A DNA stretch of 64,000 nt from CATOSP01 sp965237775 (lineage in GTDB: Bacteria > Chloroflexota > Dehalococcoidia > Lucifugimonadales > UBA3495): positions 4,960,001 to 5,024,000 of the forward strand of contig OZ250155.1 in NCBI GenBank assembly GCA_965237775.1, written 5' to 3'. This document shows, one piece after another, positions 18,368 to 27,106 of the stretch. Within the stretch, counting starts at the first letter, position 1, and the number at the start of each line of letters is the position of its first letter. A model generated the notes under the pieces. The model had not been told where the DNA came from and searched no databases. It saw nothing but the letters and a program-made list of their open reading frames with translations. Both the position numbers and the translations under genes were made by a program.

Positions 18368-18978
18368 TGGAGATCAAAGCTCGATACTCGCACCTCAATG
18401 GCGAGGAATACCTACTGGTCCACCGTAAGGACTTATGGGAAGAGGTGCAGAATGTAATCGCAAGCGTGGACGCGTTCGCCTGTCGAACTAAGATATCTCG
18501 AGAGAAGACCATGCGTGGGAGGACACTATTCTCTCCTGGAGACATGAACCGGGCGTTTAAGACTGGGCTTCAAGCCCGTGGGTGGAGCGAGCGGCGAAGC
18601 AATTTCTGGGTTACGGACGACGAGAAGTTGCTCCGGGGAATCTACGGTCTTCCAGAATCGGAGCAGAAACTGGCAATAGAAGAGGCAGGCCACTCGCCAA
18701 TAATGTCTTACAACCAAACGGACTTCGTAAAAGATCGCGTAGCGGTGGAGATACAATTCGGAAAATACGCCTTCGTCGCTCATGACCTATTCGTGAAGCA
18801 TCTAAGTTTCTATGTGTCAGACATCATCGACGTCGGCGTCGAAATACTCCCCATGAAGGAACTCGAACGGGAAATGTCCTCCGGTGTCCCCTACTACGAA
18901 CGAGACCTACTTAACGTCCTCAGACAAGGGCGCGGCGTGCCAGCAGTCCCTTTAGTGCTTATTGTAGTCACTCCTTGA
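18367..18978 (+). CDS. BglII/BstYI-family type II restriction endonuclease
   Basis: A 203-residue protein. The unusual BglII active site Asp-x8-Glu-x-Gln is visible as D119, E128 and Q130 (TDFVKDRVAVEIQFGKY), matching the spacing of D84, E93 and Q95 in BglII. The C-terminus ends in the family-like VPLVLIVVTP strand. BglII cuts AGATCT and BstYI cuts RGATCY, so a GATC-centred site is likely but not proven. Translationally coupled to the methyltransferase (ATGA-type overlap), which ensures methylation first. Confidence 0.88.
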   Translation: MEIKARYSHLNGEEYLLVHRKDLWEEVQNVIASVDAFACRTKISREKTMRGRTLFSPGDMNRAFKTGLQARGWSERRSNFWVTDDEKLLRGIYGLPESEQKLAIEEAGHSPIMSYNQTDFVKDRVAVEIQFGKYAFVAHDLFVKHLSFYVSDIIDVGVEILPMKELEREMSSGVPYYERDLLNVLRQGRGVPAVPLVLIVVTP

Positions 18979-19012
18979 CCCCAATCCATTTGCACAACGT
19001 TAGGAAAAGGTA

Positions 19013-19040
19013 AACGGGCTGGCGATTGAGCCAGCCCGTT
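19013..19040. terminator. Hairpin between the restriction gene and the convergent BNR gene
   Basis: CGGGCTGGC and GCCAGCCCG form a 9-bp GC-rich stem with a short loop. No clear U-tract follows on either strand, so termination activity is uncertain. Confidence 0.5.
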
Positions 19041-19066
19041 GCCGCGCCTTGAGACCTGGTACGCTG

Positions 19067-20050
19067 TTAGTTGGGCATTACCGCTACGCTGCGGATTTCG
19101 CCGAATTCCTTCTTCAGCTTCTGCCAGTTGTCGCCGCCGTCGGTGCTGAGGTACACGTACCCGTACAGGCTGGCCCCGGCGATGACGTTGGGGACTTCCT
19201 GGTGGGTGCCAAACCAATACACCACCGAATTGGGCTCGGTGGGCAGCGGTGTCGACTCCCAGGTCTGCCCGTTGTCGCTGGTGCGTTGGATGGCTCCCGT
19301 GAAACCAGGGATAGAGTCACCGTTGCCAACGAACATGACGTTAGGGTCGTCGGCTTTGATTACCATCCCCCGACAGTAGGAGCGGGTGTCGTTCTCGTTG
19401 AACTTCGGGAAATAGTGGTAGTCCCAGCTCTCGCCTTCGTCGGTGCTGGTGGCGATTCCGAAGGGGCTGGTGCAGTAGATCGAAGTCGTCGGCCCCGGCT
19501 TGAGCGCCATGCCGTGGATATCGCCGTGGAACGGGTCCGAACCCAGGTCGGGCATGTGCAACCAGGTGTCGCCGCCGTCCAGGCTCTTATAAACGCCATC
19601 GACCTCGATGCCCGCCCAGACCGTGCGGCTGTCCCGAGGGTCGACGATCATGTTGGTGGTCCTGGGAATACCAACCGGGCAGGGGATGGTCAGCCCCATT
19701 TCCAGGTGGTCCCAGGTCTTGCCACCGTCCTTGGAGCGGTAAGAGTTGGGCCTGGTCCCGGCGAAGATGGTCTCCGAATCAGACGGGTCCACCGCTACCG
19801 ACCAGATCTGCAGGTCGTCAAAAGGCGAGTCCAGCTTTTCCCAGGTGGCCGCGTTGTCGTCGCTCCGGTAAATCCCCACGTCGGTCCCCGCAATGATGCG
19901 GTGGGGGTTGTCCGGGTAGACCGCCAGCGACCGAACGTTACTTTCGGACGGTAGCGGGTCTCGGATGCGGTCCCAGGTGTTGCCGCCGTCAGTTGTCCGC
20001 GACAATCCACCGCCAATGGTCCCAATACAAAGGGTATAGCCTGCTGCCAT
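19067..20050 (-). CDS. BNR/sialidase-like (VPS10/YCF48-type) beta-propeller protein
   Basis: A 327-residue protein made of repeated SxDGGxTW Asp-box units (RTTDGGNTWD, RSDDNAATWEKL, RSKDGGKTWD, KSLDGGDTWLHM, TSTDEGESWDY, RTSDNGQTWE, LSTDGGDNWQKL). This predicts a propeller like BNR or Ycf48. There is no signal peptide, which is unusual for this class. Function unknown. Confidence 0.83.
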   Translation of the reverse strand: MAAGYTLCIGTIGGGLSRTTDGGNTWDRIRDPLPSESNVRSLAVYPDNPHRIIAGTDVGIYRSDDNAATWEKLDSPFDDLQIWSVAVDPSDSETIFAGTRPNSYRSKDGGKTWDHLEMGLTIPCPVGIPRTTNMIVDPRDSRTVWAGIEVDGVYKSLDGGDTWLHMPDLGSDPFHGDIHGMALKPGPTTSIYCTSPFGIATSTDEGESWDYHYFPKFNENDTRSYCRGMVIKADDPNVMFVGNGDSIPGFTGAIQRTSDNGQTWESTPLPTEPNSVVYWFGTHQEVPNVIAGASLYGYVYLSTDGGDNWQKLKKEFGEIRSVAVMPN

Positions 20051-20188
20051 AACCTAATCCTCCTCTAGATTGGTTCCCGGTCCTTGGATGGTCACCCTAT
20101 GATAGCCCGCACTCGATGGAATTTCCACCTTCGTGCTTGCATACGGGTCAAGTGGGCCTGATTTCGTCCCTGGATCGCAACTCTGTCG

Positions 20189-20587
20189 CTATAAAGGTTG
20201 ACGGGAGTCGAATCCCGAGTTGGTCTCGTGCCAGAACTCGATCCGTTCCTCACCGCGTATCCAGCAAAGATATATCTCCCGCCCATCCCTCTGCGACGGG
20301 AAGTCCACCAACCAACTGGAGAGGTCCCTCACGATTATGCCCCGGTCCCCGACCTCTCTGAGCTTGCCCTGCAATTCCTGGGTAAGACGGTCCACGGCGC
20401 GCTGCAACTCCCTGCGTTCCGACTCGTGGCTGGTGGCGCCGTTCCCCCGGCGTTCCCGGAGCAGTACAAGAAGTTCCTGTTGTTTGCCCGCCAGTTCGTC
20501 CCTTACCGGCATAAGACCGGCGAATGTCTCGACTAGCCAGGGCAGTTCGGAGTTAGCCTCTTCCAGGGTGAACAAACGATGTCTCAT
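20189..20587 (-). CDS. DUF2203 family protein
   Basis: A 132-residue protein with the DUF2203 pattern: N-terminal LFTLEEANSELPWL, a charged helical middle, then GIIVRDLSSWLVDFPS and YLCWIRGEERIEFWH ending in a Gly-Phe-Asp-x-Arg tail. A conserved bacterial family without known function. Confidence 0.88.
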   Translation of the reverse strand: MRHRLFTLEEANSELPWLVETFAGLMPVRDELAGKQQELLVLLRERRGNGATSHESERRELQRAVDRLTQELQGKLREVGDRGIIVRDLSSWLVDFPSQRDGREIYLCWIRGEERIEFWHETNSGFDSRQPL

Positions 20588-20772
20588 GACGCCTCCACTT
20601 TATCGCAACGACCGCAGCGGCGCAAAGCCGGAGACTCCTCGGCCGGAGCCGTTTGCGAGCCATTCGAAAGACCGGCCACAAATGCTGCCGGCGTGGCGGG
20701 CCCCTGGTCCATACAATTCCTGGATTCCAGCTTTCGCAGGAAAGACGGGTGGGCGGATTTTTTGGGAACCTA

Positions 20773-22017
20773 GTACTCAGTCAACGGTAAAATCGGAAGG
20801 GTAAAGGCGGTGTAGTTTGGTTCGTGCGTCCCGGGTGTTGAAGCGCCAGTTGATGGTGGCTCTGGCGTTGTTGCGCTCCGTGACCAGAGCGTCCACTTCC
20901 CTCCTTAGGGCCTCCTCGCCGGAGAGCCGCTGCTTCAGGCAGGAGCGGGACAGTACGCTGAACTCGATCTCCGCCATCCCTTCGACAAGCTCAGGACAGG
21001 ATTCAGCCAACTCCCGTGCTTGGGGGTGTAGTGGAACTCCAGCCGCCTGGCAATCCTCCGGGCTTCCTCAGCCGGGAAAGTCTCGTACAGCGATGCCCGG
21101 CGATGGGTGTTCAGATTGTCCAAGACGACCCTTACCACCTCGGCTTCGGGGTAGGCTTCATCCACCAGCCAGCGCATCCGGCGGGCGAAGTCTTGCATCG
21201 TGCGCCGCTCGGTCACTGCCACATGCCGCCAGCCCGCCAACGGCTCACAGGCCAAGAAGAGGTTGCGGGTACCCTCCCTGCGGTATTCGTAGTCCTGCCG
21301 CAGCGGAAGTCCCGGCCGGGGCGGCATCGGGGGCCGGGTCTCGGCCAACAACTGGGTGGAGGTCTCGTCAAAGCAGACTACCGGACGTTGGGGGTCATGA
21401 GGTTCGGCGTAGAGATCCAGGACATCCTCCATGTTGGCCACGAACTCGGCGCTCACCTTGGGGATGCGCCACTCCTTCTTCTGCCACGGCTTGAGAGTGT
21501 TTTTTTGAGACGCTTTCGGATTCCCTCATGGGACATGGAGGACGCCAACCCCAACTCCACCACCTTCCCGGCCAGCAGACGCAAAGTCCAGTGGCTGTGC
21601 CCCTCCGGCGCTGGGCTGCAGGCCAGGGCGATGAGGTGGGCTTCGCCCCGATCGTCCAGCTTCCGGGGCCGGTTGGCCTGGGGACGGTTCTGCAAAACCT
21701 TCTCCAACCCTTCTTCGGCAAAGCGCTGCTTGACCCGGTATACCGTGCTCAGGGCCACATCCAAAGCTTCGGCCACTTGGGGCGCGGCCCAACCGTCGCC
21801 GCTCTTTAGGAGAATCCGCGCTCTAGCGGTCACTCGGGCTGAGTTTTTGCCAACCCGGACCAGTCGTTGGAGCTCTTCCCGTTGTTCCTGTGCCAGCCGC
21901 ACCGCGTATTTGTCCCTGACCATCACTTCTACCCCCGCCATCAACACTTCCCACCAGGAACGATAGCTCAATTGGGCCCTTTATTAAACAAATCCCAAGC
22001 CTAAGTTGACTGAGTAC
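20773..22017. mobile_element. IS630-family element B, copy 1 (1,245 bp) with TA duplication
   Basis: Ends are exact inverted repeats GTACTCAGTCAAC / GTTGACTGAGTAC flanked on both sides by TA (20771-20772 and 22018-22019), the classic IS630/Tc1 target duplication. Minus-strand transposase. The same element occurs at 39046-43457. Confidence 0.9.
20777..21941 (-). pseudogene. IS630-family transposase B, disrupted by a short repeat insertion
   Basis: Three frames are needed. The helix-turn-helix part (MVRDKYAVRL through GDGWAAPQVAEALDVALSTVYRVK) shifts by -1 at a run of seven A (about 21504-21510) into the DDE part (VVCFDETSTQLLAET, VVRVVLDNLNTHR), which may be programmed frameshifting. A second break is real damage: about 23 net bases of a REP-like repeat at 20977-21001 separate HGSWLN from the C-terminal part (AEIEFSVLSRSCLKQRL), which carries the last catalytic Glu. 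Confidence 0.82.
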
Positions 22018-22042
22018 TAGGGTCTTTCAATTATTGGCATGC

Positions 22043-22160
22043 TACCCCTTCTCCCTTGAGGGAGAAGGACGGGATGAGGGTGAAATTCCATGCACCAACC
22101 TGGTTCCCCTCGCCACATGACCCTCACCCCAACCCCTCTCCCAGAGGGCGCGGGGCTGTC
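22043..22160. repeat. Two opposite copies of the CCCTCTCCC/GGGTGAGGG intergenic repeat
   Basis: CCCTTCTCCCTTGAGGGAGAAGG with a following GATGAGGGTG, and facing it CCCTCACCCCAACCCCTC, the same family as at 7994 and 33749. They lie between the IS630 element and trmI. Confidence 0.7.
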
Positions 22161-22282
22161 GCGGAACACTGAAAGACACCGTGTGAGAGCCTACCCGCCC
22201 CTCGGCATGGTGAGGGCAAAAGGCGTACAATACCCGTCGGAACGCGCCGGTTTCGAAAACCGCTAAACCCAGGAGCCGCCGA

Positions 22283-23158
22283 TTGTCCTCAGACAAGAAC
22301 CTGTTCGGTGAAGGCGATATGGCCTTGCTGCAAGACCGCAAGGGACGCCGCCATCTTTTGACCCTGTCGGAAGGCCAGACCTTCCATAGCCACCAGGGAC
22401 GGTTGCCCCATGCCGACCTGATCGGCCAAACCGTCGGCGGCTGGTACCGCACCGATAAGGGCCACGTCCTGTTGGCCGTGCGTCCAACCCTGGGCGACTT
22501 CGTCCGGGAGATGCCCCGAGGACCCCAGATCATCTACCCCAAGGACCTGGGCAACATCGTGTCCATGGCCGACATTTTCCCTGGCGCAACCGTAATCGAG
22601 GGCGGCCTGGGCTCAGGTTCCCTCACGGCGGCGCTGCTAAGAGCTGTCGGGGACCGGGGCCAGGTCATCACTTACGAGATCGAAGAGTCGGTGGTCCCCA
22701 GGGCCAAGTCCAATATCCAGAAAGTCATCCCGGACCTTTCACGACTCACGATTAAGCTGGGCAATATCTACGAGGGCATATCGGAACGCGGTATCGACCG
22801 GGTGGTCCTGGACGTGCCCGAGCCGTGGGAGACAGTCTCCACGGTCGGCGACTGTCTGGTGATGGGGGGCATAGTTCTGAGCTTCCTCCCAACTATCTTG
22901 CAGGTGCACCGTTTGACCCTCGCCCTGGAGGAAGACTCCAGATTTCAGATGATCGAGACAGTGGAAACCCTGCTCCGTCCCTGGCACGTCACCGAACGGA
23001 GCGTTAGGCCGGAACACCGCATGATCGCGCATAGCGGCTTCCTTACCACCGCCGTCAGATGCGAGCCTCGGAGGACCAGGCCCGCCGCAGGTGACCCGGA
23101 CTCTTCACCGGAGACAGACAGCGAAGAACAGGAGGAATCCAATGGACGTGATGGATAG
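22283..23158 (+). CDS. trmI: tRNA (adenine(58)-N1)-methyltransferase
   Basis: A 291-residue TrmI. The N-terminal small beta domain (about residues 1-75) is followed by the Rossmann methyltransferase: QIIYPKDLGNIVSMADIFPG, the AdoMet loop VIEGGLGSGSLTAALL, then acidic TYEIEE and VVLDVPEPWE. It methylates A58 in the T-loop of tRNAs. The start is TTG with AGGAG seven bases upstream. The 3' end overlaps the next gene by 17 bp, implying translational coupling. Confidence 0.92.
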   Translation: MSSDKNLFGEGDMALLQDRKGRRHLLTLSEGQTFHSHQGRLPHADLIGQTVGGWYRTDKGHVLLAVRPTLGDFVREMPRGPQIIYPKDLGNIVSMADIFPGATVIEGGLGSGSLTAALLRAVGDRGQVITYEIEESVVPRAKSNIQKVIPDLSRLTIKLGNIYEGISERGIDRVVLDVPEPWETVSTVGDCLVMGGIVLSFLPTILQVHRLTLALEEDSRFQMIETVETLLRPWHVTERSVRPEHRMIAHSGFLTTAVRCEPRRTRPAAGDPDSSPETDSEEQEESNGRDG

Positions 23159-23708
23159 AGACCAGACCATTGGCTTTCTGCATCAACACGTCAAGACCGA
23201 GATGCTGATGAAGCACCTCCTAAGCGTCGAAGCGTCCATGCGGGGCTACGCCCGGAAATTCGGTGAAGACGAGGACCGTTGGGCTATCGCAGGGCTGCTG
23301 CACGATTTCGACTGGGAGATATGTCCAACCCCGGAGGACCATCCCACCTATGGGGCGGGCATTCTCCGGGACCACGGATACCCCGGCGACATCATCCGCG
23401 CCGTGCTAACCCACGGCGACCACACCGGCATCGCCAGGGAATCGCTGATGGAGCACACCCTGTTTGCCGTCGACGAACTATCGGGGTTTGTCCGAGCCGT
23501 CGGGCTGGTGCGCCCCTCCAAGAGCCTGAGCGACGTTTCTCCCAGGTCGGTGCGCCGGAAGATGCGCGACAAGGGGTTCGCCACCAACGTAAACCGCGAC
23601 GATCTCGTCCGTGGCGCGGAAGAGCTTGGCGTCGACCTGGACGAGCACATCGCCTTCGTCGTCGAAAGCATGAAACCCGTCGCCACCCAGATCGACCTAC
23701 AGGACTAG
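23142..23708 (+). CDS. HD-domain hydrolase
   Basis: A 188-residue HD-superfamily phosphohydrolase. Metal ligands are MKHLLSVE (first His), AGLLHDFDWE (HD), and later LTHGDHTG (His). The ATG at 23142 has GGAGGAA upstream and lies inside the end of trmI. Similar proteins are often annotated as HDIG-domain or hydrolase YedJ-like. The substrate is unknown. Confidence 0.85.
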   Translation: MDVMDRDQTIGFLHQHVKTEMLMKHLLSVEASMRGYARKFGEDEDRWAIAGLLHDFDWEICPTPEDHPTYGAGILRDHGYPGDIIRAVLTHGDHTGIARESLMEHTLFAVDELSGFVRAVGLVRPSKSLSDVSPRSVRRKMRDKGFATNVNRDDLVRGAEELGVDLDEHIAFVVESMKPVATQIDLQD

Positions 23709-23772
23709 GGCGACCTACATTTATCTCCGGTTCATAGTCTAAGAGTACATCAACCAGCCGCCCTTTCGCCCG

Positions 23773-24023
23773 TGTATAGAATATAGGCGGTCGAAGAATG
23801 CACTGACTCTTGCCACTGGCCCGGAACTGCATAGCCTGCTAAATTGACCACGCAGCACTATTCCTACCAGAGAGCAATGGTCTCAGAGCATGCCTAATTG
23901 TATAGAATATAGGCGGTCGAAGAATGCACTGACTCTTGCCACTGGCCCGGAATGCATAGCCTGCTAAATTGACCACGCAGCACTATTCCTACCAGAGAGC
24001 AATGGTCTCAGAGCATGCCTAAT
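23773..24023. repeat. Tandem duplication of a 126-bp leader including the start codon of the next gene
   Basis: Copy 1 is 23773-23898 and copy 2 is 23899-24023; they differ by one deleted C. Each ends in ATGCCTAAT. In copy 2 this is the real start of the HD gene (24015). In copy 1 (23890) it opens a 25-codon frame ending TAA at 23965-23967. Confidence 0.93.
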
Positions 24024-25316
24024 TTTTATATCAGAGATCCTGTCCATGGGTTCATCGAATATGATGACTGGGAACGGGAGATAATCAACCACCCGGCATT
24101 TCAACGCCTCCGGCGCATTCGTCAGTTGGCCCTCGCGGATTTCGTTTACCCAGGAGCGACACATACCAGGTTCGAACACGGGCTAGGCACGATGCACGTC
24201 GCCACCAGAATGTATGATTCCATCGTGGCACGGCACAAACACTACTTGGAAAGCGAACGTGGCTACGTTCAAGCCGGTTTGGAACGTGATCGAAGAGTGG
24301 TACGGTTCGCAGCCCTATTGCATGATATCGGGCACTCGCCATTCTCACATTCCGGAGAAAATCTGTTCCCGTTCAATGCCGCGGAAAACCGACAGTATCA
24401 ACACGAGGACTATTCTGCCAATATCATCCGTACGATACTCAAAGAGCCATTGGAAGATCATCCAGGGAATAGCAATTATGGCATTTCCGCCGGAGATATT
24501 GCCGACTTGATAACTGGCGCGCCTGATGCCTTGCTTTTCGCTCAGAGTTCCGCCCGCCGTCTCCTGTGGCGCCCAATTATTACGAGTCAACTTGACGCCG
24601 ACCGCGCTGACTATCTGCTACGGGACTCCCTGCATGCCGGCGTTTCATACGGAAGATATGACCTGGACAGGATATTGGCGACAGTAACCCTCGGGCTGGA
24701 AAGCGAAGGCGACCCGGTAATCGCCATAGAGGAAGGAGGATGGCACGCGGCCGAGGGACTCATCCTCGCCCGCTACATGATGTTCACGCAAGTGTACTTT
24801 CATCACGTACGGCAGGCTTTCGACCATCATGTCGAGGGCGTCTTATCGGAATTGCTAACTAAGGTCAACGGCCCAGGTTCACTTGGTGTGTTCCCGGACC
24901 CGACGTCATCTGAAACCCTAGGTGAGTATCTGGAGTGGGACGACTGGAGAGTTCTAGGCCATGTTGCCTCGGGGGATTGTGGGGAGCATGGCGACTACAT
25001 CAAGAATAGGACCCACCATAGATCGATTTTTCATACTTCCGAGGTCCCAACCATCGACGAATTGAATCAGTTGGAAGAGAACCTGGGACTCTTGGGGAAT
25101 CTCGTCGCTTTTGTGAGTGATGCGTCAAAATCTTGGTACTACCTTGACGGCCAAGACCTCCATATCGTCCCCAATGACTCTGGGGGTCCCGCTGTAGGGG
25201 TGCCCCTATCATCCTATTCAAATGTTGTTAAGAATCTAGCGCGGTCCAGTCAACGGAGGATCTACGTGAAGTTGACCGACCGGCAGCAAGCCGAAGAAGT
25301 CCTTTCGAATAAATAG
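24015..25316 (+). CDS. HD-domain phosphohydrolase (SAMHD1/YwfO-like dNTPase family)
   Basis: A 433-residue protein starting MPNFYIRDPVHGFI. Core motifs: FQRLRRIRQLALADFVYPGATHTRFEH (first His with the substrate loop), FAALLHDIGHSPFSHSGE (HD plus active-site His) and LDADRADYLLRDS (last Asp). This is the architecture of bacterial dNTP triphosphohydrolases and of YwfO. Known members hydrolyse dNTPs or related nucleotides, and some deplete dNTPs during phage infection. Followed 16 bp later by a YwgA-like gene. Its leader is tandemly duplicated. Confidence 0.9.
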   Translation: MPNFYIRDPVHGFIEYDDWEREIINHPAFQRLRRIRQLALADFVYPGATHTRFEHGLGTMHVATRMYDSIVARHKHYLESERGYVQAGLERDRRVVRFAALLHDIGHSPFSHSGENLFPFNAAENRQYQHEDYSANIIRTILKEPLEDHPGNSNYGISAGDIADLITGAPDALLFAQSSARRLLWRPIITSQLDADRADYLLRDSLHAGVSYGRYDLDRILATVTLGLESEGDPVIAIEEGGWHAAEGLILARYMMFTQVYFHHVRQAFDHHVEGVLSELLTKVNGPGSLGVFPDPTSSETLGEYLEWDDWRVLGHVASGDCGEHGDYIKNRTHHRSIFHTSEVPTIDELNQLEENLGLLGNLVAFVSDASKSWYYLDGQDLHIVPNDSGGPAVGVPLSSYSNVVKNLARSSQRRIYVKLTDRQQAEEVLSNK

Positions 25317-25331
25317 TAGCTCAGGGGTACG

Positions 25332-25892
25332 ATGATACAGAAAACCGATAAGAACGCTTTGAGAAAACAGTTGCCGCTTGAGCTCGCACGGCGGCTAGAA
25401 GGCGTCTCGCCACAATTCGGCAAGACGGTATTTATGAAACTCGTCTACCTGCTCCAGGAGTTGTACGGAGTCCCGCTGGGCTACAGATTCACTCTCTACA
25501 CCTACGGGCCATATTCGCCAGAGGTCTTATCCGACTTGGAATTTGCGAGACTGCGCCGTCAGGTGACCGTCGAGTACCTTGGGGAAAACGGTGGGTTTAG
25601 CATCACTTCCGAGGAGGACACGGGGGTGCTAGGGGACCAGCAAAACAGAGCCATAGACCAACACCGAGAAGACCTGGACCGACTAGTCGAGTATTTCGGA
25701 AAGTTCAATGCCCGAGATCTCGAACTCCGCACCACTTCCGTGTTCCTGTGGAAGTCGCTACGTCCAACCGGAGATCCGGATGTCGACACAATCGTCCGGA
25801 CGATTAAAGACTTGAAGCCCCACTTCGATGAAAGTGCAGTTCGGTCCGCGATTAATGGGCTTGTAAACAGCGGAGTTATAGACTTCTATTGA
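25332..25892 (+). CDS. YwgA-like protein
   Basis: A 186-residue protein. The N-terminal KTVFMKLVYLLQELYGVPLGYRFTLYTYGPYS block resembles YwgA and, more distantly, the SocA/Panacea (DUF4065) antitoxin fold, with its K-L-x-L-L ... Y-G-P pattern. It follows an HD phosphohydrolase by 16 bp; as I recall, ywfO and ywgA are also neighbours in Bacillus subtilis, so the pair is probably a functional unit. Role unknown; possibly it regulates or counteracts the HD enzyme. Confidence 0.65.
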   Translation: MIQKTDKNALRKQLPLELARRLEGVSPQFGKTVFMKLVYLLQELYGVPLGYRFTLYTYGPYSPEVLSDLEFARLRRQVTVEYLGENGGFSITSEEDTGVLGDQQNRAIDQHREDLDRLVEYFGKFNARDLELRTTSVFLWKSLRPTGDPDVDTIVRTIKDLKPHFDESAVRSAINGLVNSGVIDFY

Positions 25893-25894
25893 GG

Positions 25895-27106
25895 CTAGGA
25901 CGTATACCGGGATTCTGCTCCCGGGTCCTTGTAAAGGTCCTGGGGCGGTTCAAGATGGTCCCTAGTCATCAAAGGCGGAGCAAGCCGAACTTCAAGCTCT
26001 TGAGTGGGGGGTTTTCCTCCGAAGCCCCATAACTGCGGTGTTCTATCGTTCTTGCCCTGCACCAAGACCTTGAAGTCTCCCAACCCGGCGGGGTCCACTA
26101 ACTCCAACATTCCCCGGCGGTTGACGACGAACTCCGTCTGATCTGTGGTTACCGCCCGTAACCGCCGTAGCATCTCCTCCAAACCCAGGTTTTTCAAGAA
26201 GCTCCGTTGGTCCGTAATGTCCAGGAACTCCAGTCCGGCCCGTTGACCCAGCCGCACGACCGACGTGAAGTCGACCTGCGAGGTGATGTCCTGCCGGCCA
26301 ATGCGTTGCAGAGGGCTGTCGGTTTGCACGTGCTGGTGGAAGGTGGTCAGGGTCCCACGAAAGCGTTCCTCGGGCGAGTAGAGTTCTCTGGCGCTTCGGC
26401 CATAGTCGATGGTTAACACGAAACCCCGGTCCAACGCAGCGGCTACTTCACCCGCCCAGCCCGCCAGACCTAGGTTGACCTCGCCGGTCTGGCCCTCAGC
26501 AAGGGTGATTCCCAGCTCATATAGTCTTTCCGCCAAAGCCGGAGTTGAGGGCTCGCCGGAGGTGAGGGCCAGCTTGCCGTCTTTCAGGGTTACCAGCGCC
26601 TCACGCAAGCGGCCCCCTTCCATAGTTACTTGATGCACCGGAAAGGCGTCCAGAAGCTCGTTGGAGAGGATGCACCCCGTGACTCCCCGGAGCGGCAGCG
26701 ACTCGGCGACGAGCCTGGAGGCGGAGGCCATCCCCATGTCATGCCCAGGGAAGGCCCGCCGGTCGACGCACAGATAGCGCAGGGCGTTTTTGAAGCCGTC
26801 TGGCAGGTTCTCGGAGAAGGTCAAGATGTCCCGGCATAGGAGCCCATCGCCGCTCCCGGGCTCCAACACCGTAAACAACTCCGGCCTGTCCAGCGCGAGC
26901 CACATCTGGTATAGCTGGACCGCAATCAACGCGCCAAAGGTGGGATGGGCAAGTGGGCTCGTAAAGAAGTCCCCGGAAGCTCCTATATTTCCGCCGGAGG
27001 AATAGTAGCCCCCGTGAGGCCAATACAGCGCCACGCCCATGAACTCGGCGAACGGGATGCGGCCCTTCTCCGCGATGCGGCGGCGTATCTCGGCTTCGGC
27101 GGTCAA
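25895..27106 (-). CDS. MidA/NDUFAF7-family SAM-dependent methyltransferase
   Basis: A 403-residue protein of the DUF185 family. Visible signatures: the N-terminal GRIPFAEFMGVALYWPHGGYY, GDFFTSPLAHPTFGALIA, the AdoMet loop VLEPGSGDGLLCRDIL, SNELLDAFPVH and LTIDYG. The mitochondrial relative dimethylates an arginine in complex I assembly; bacterial roles are unclear. Convergent with the YwgA-like gene, 2 bp between stops. Confidence 0.9.
   Translation of the reverse strand: MTAEAEIRRRIAEKGRIPFAEFMGVALYWPHGGYYSSGGNIGASGDFFTSPLAHPTFGALIAVQLYQMWLALDRPELFTVLEPGSGDGLLCRDILTFSENLPDGFKNALRYLCVDRRAFPGHDMGMASASRLVAESLPLRGVTGCILSNELLDAFPVHQVTMEGGRLREALVTLKDGKLALTSGEPSTPALAERLYELGITLAEGQTGEVNLGLAGWAGEVAAALDRGFVLTIDYGRSARELYSPEERFRGTLTTFHQHVQTDSPLQRIGRQDITSQVDFTSVVRLGQRAGLEFLDITDQRSFLKNLGLEEMLRRLRAVTTDQTEFVVNRRGMLELVDPAGLGDFKVLVQGKNDRTPQLWGFGGKPPTQELEVRLAPPLMTRDHLEPPQDLYKDPGAESRYTS

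Noticed and set aside
19049..19954. Long ORF (301 codons) antisense to the BNR propeller
   Set aside because: The propeller frame has clear Asp-box repeats; the antisense frame is a Val/Gly-rich shadow.
22236..22270. tRNA-Ser (CGA) fragment upstream of trmI
   Set aside because: An anticodon-arm-like GGTTTCGAAAACCG is visible, but no acceptor, D- or T-arm; too short to support.
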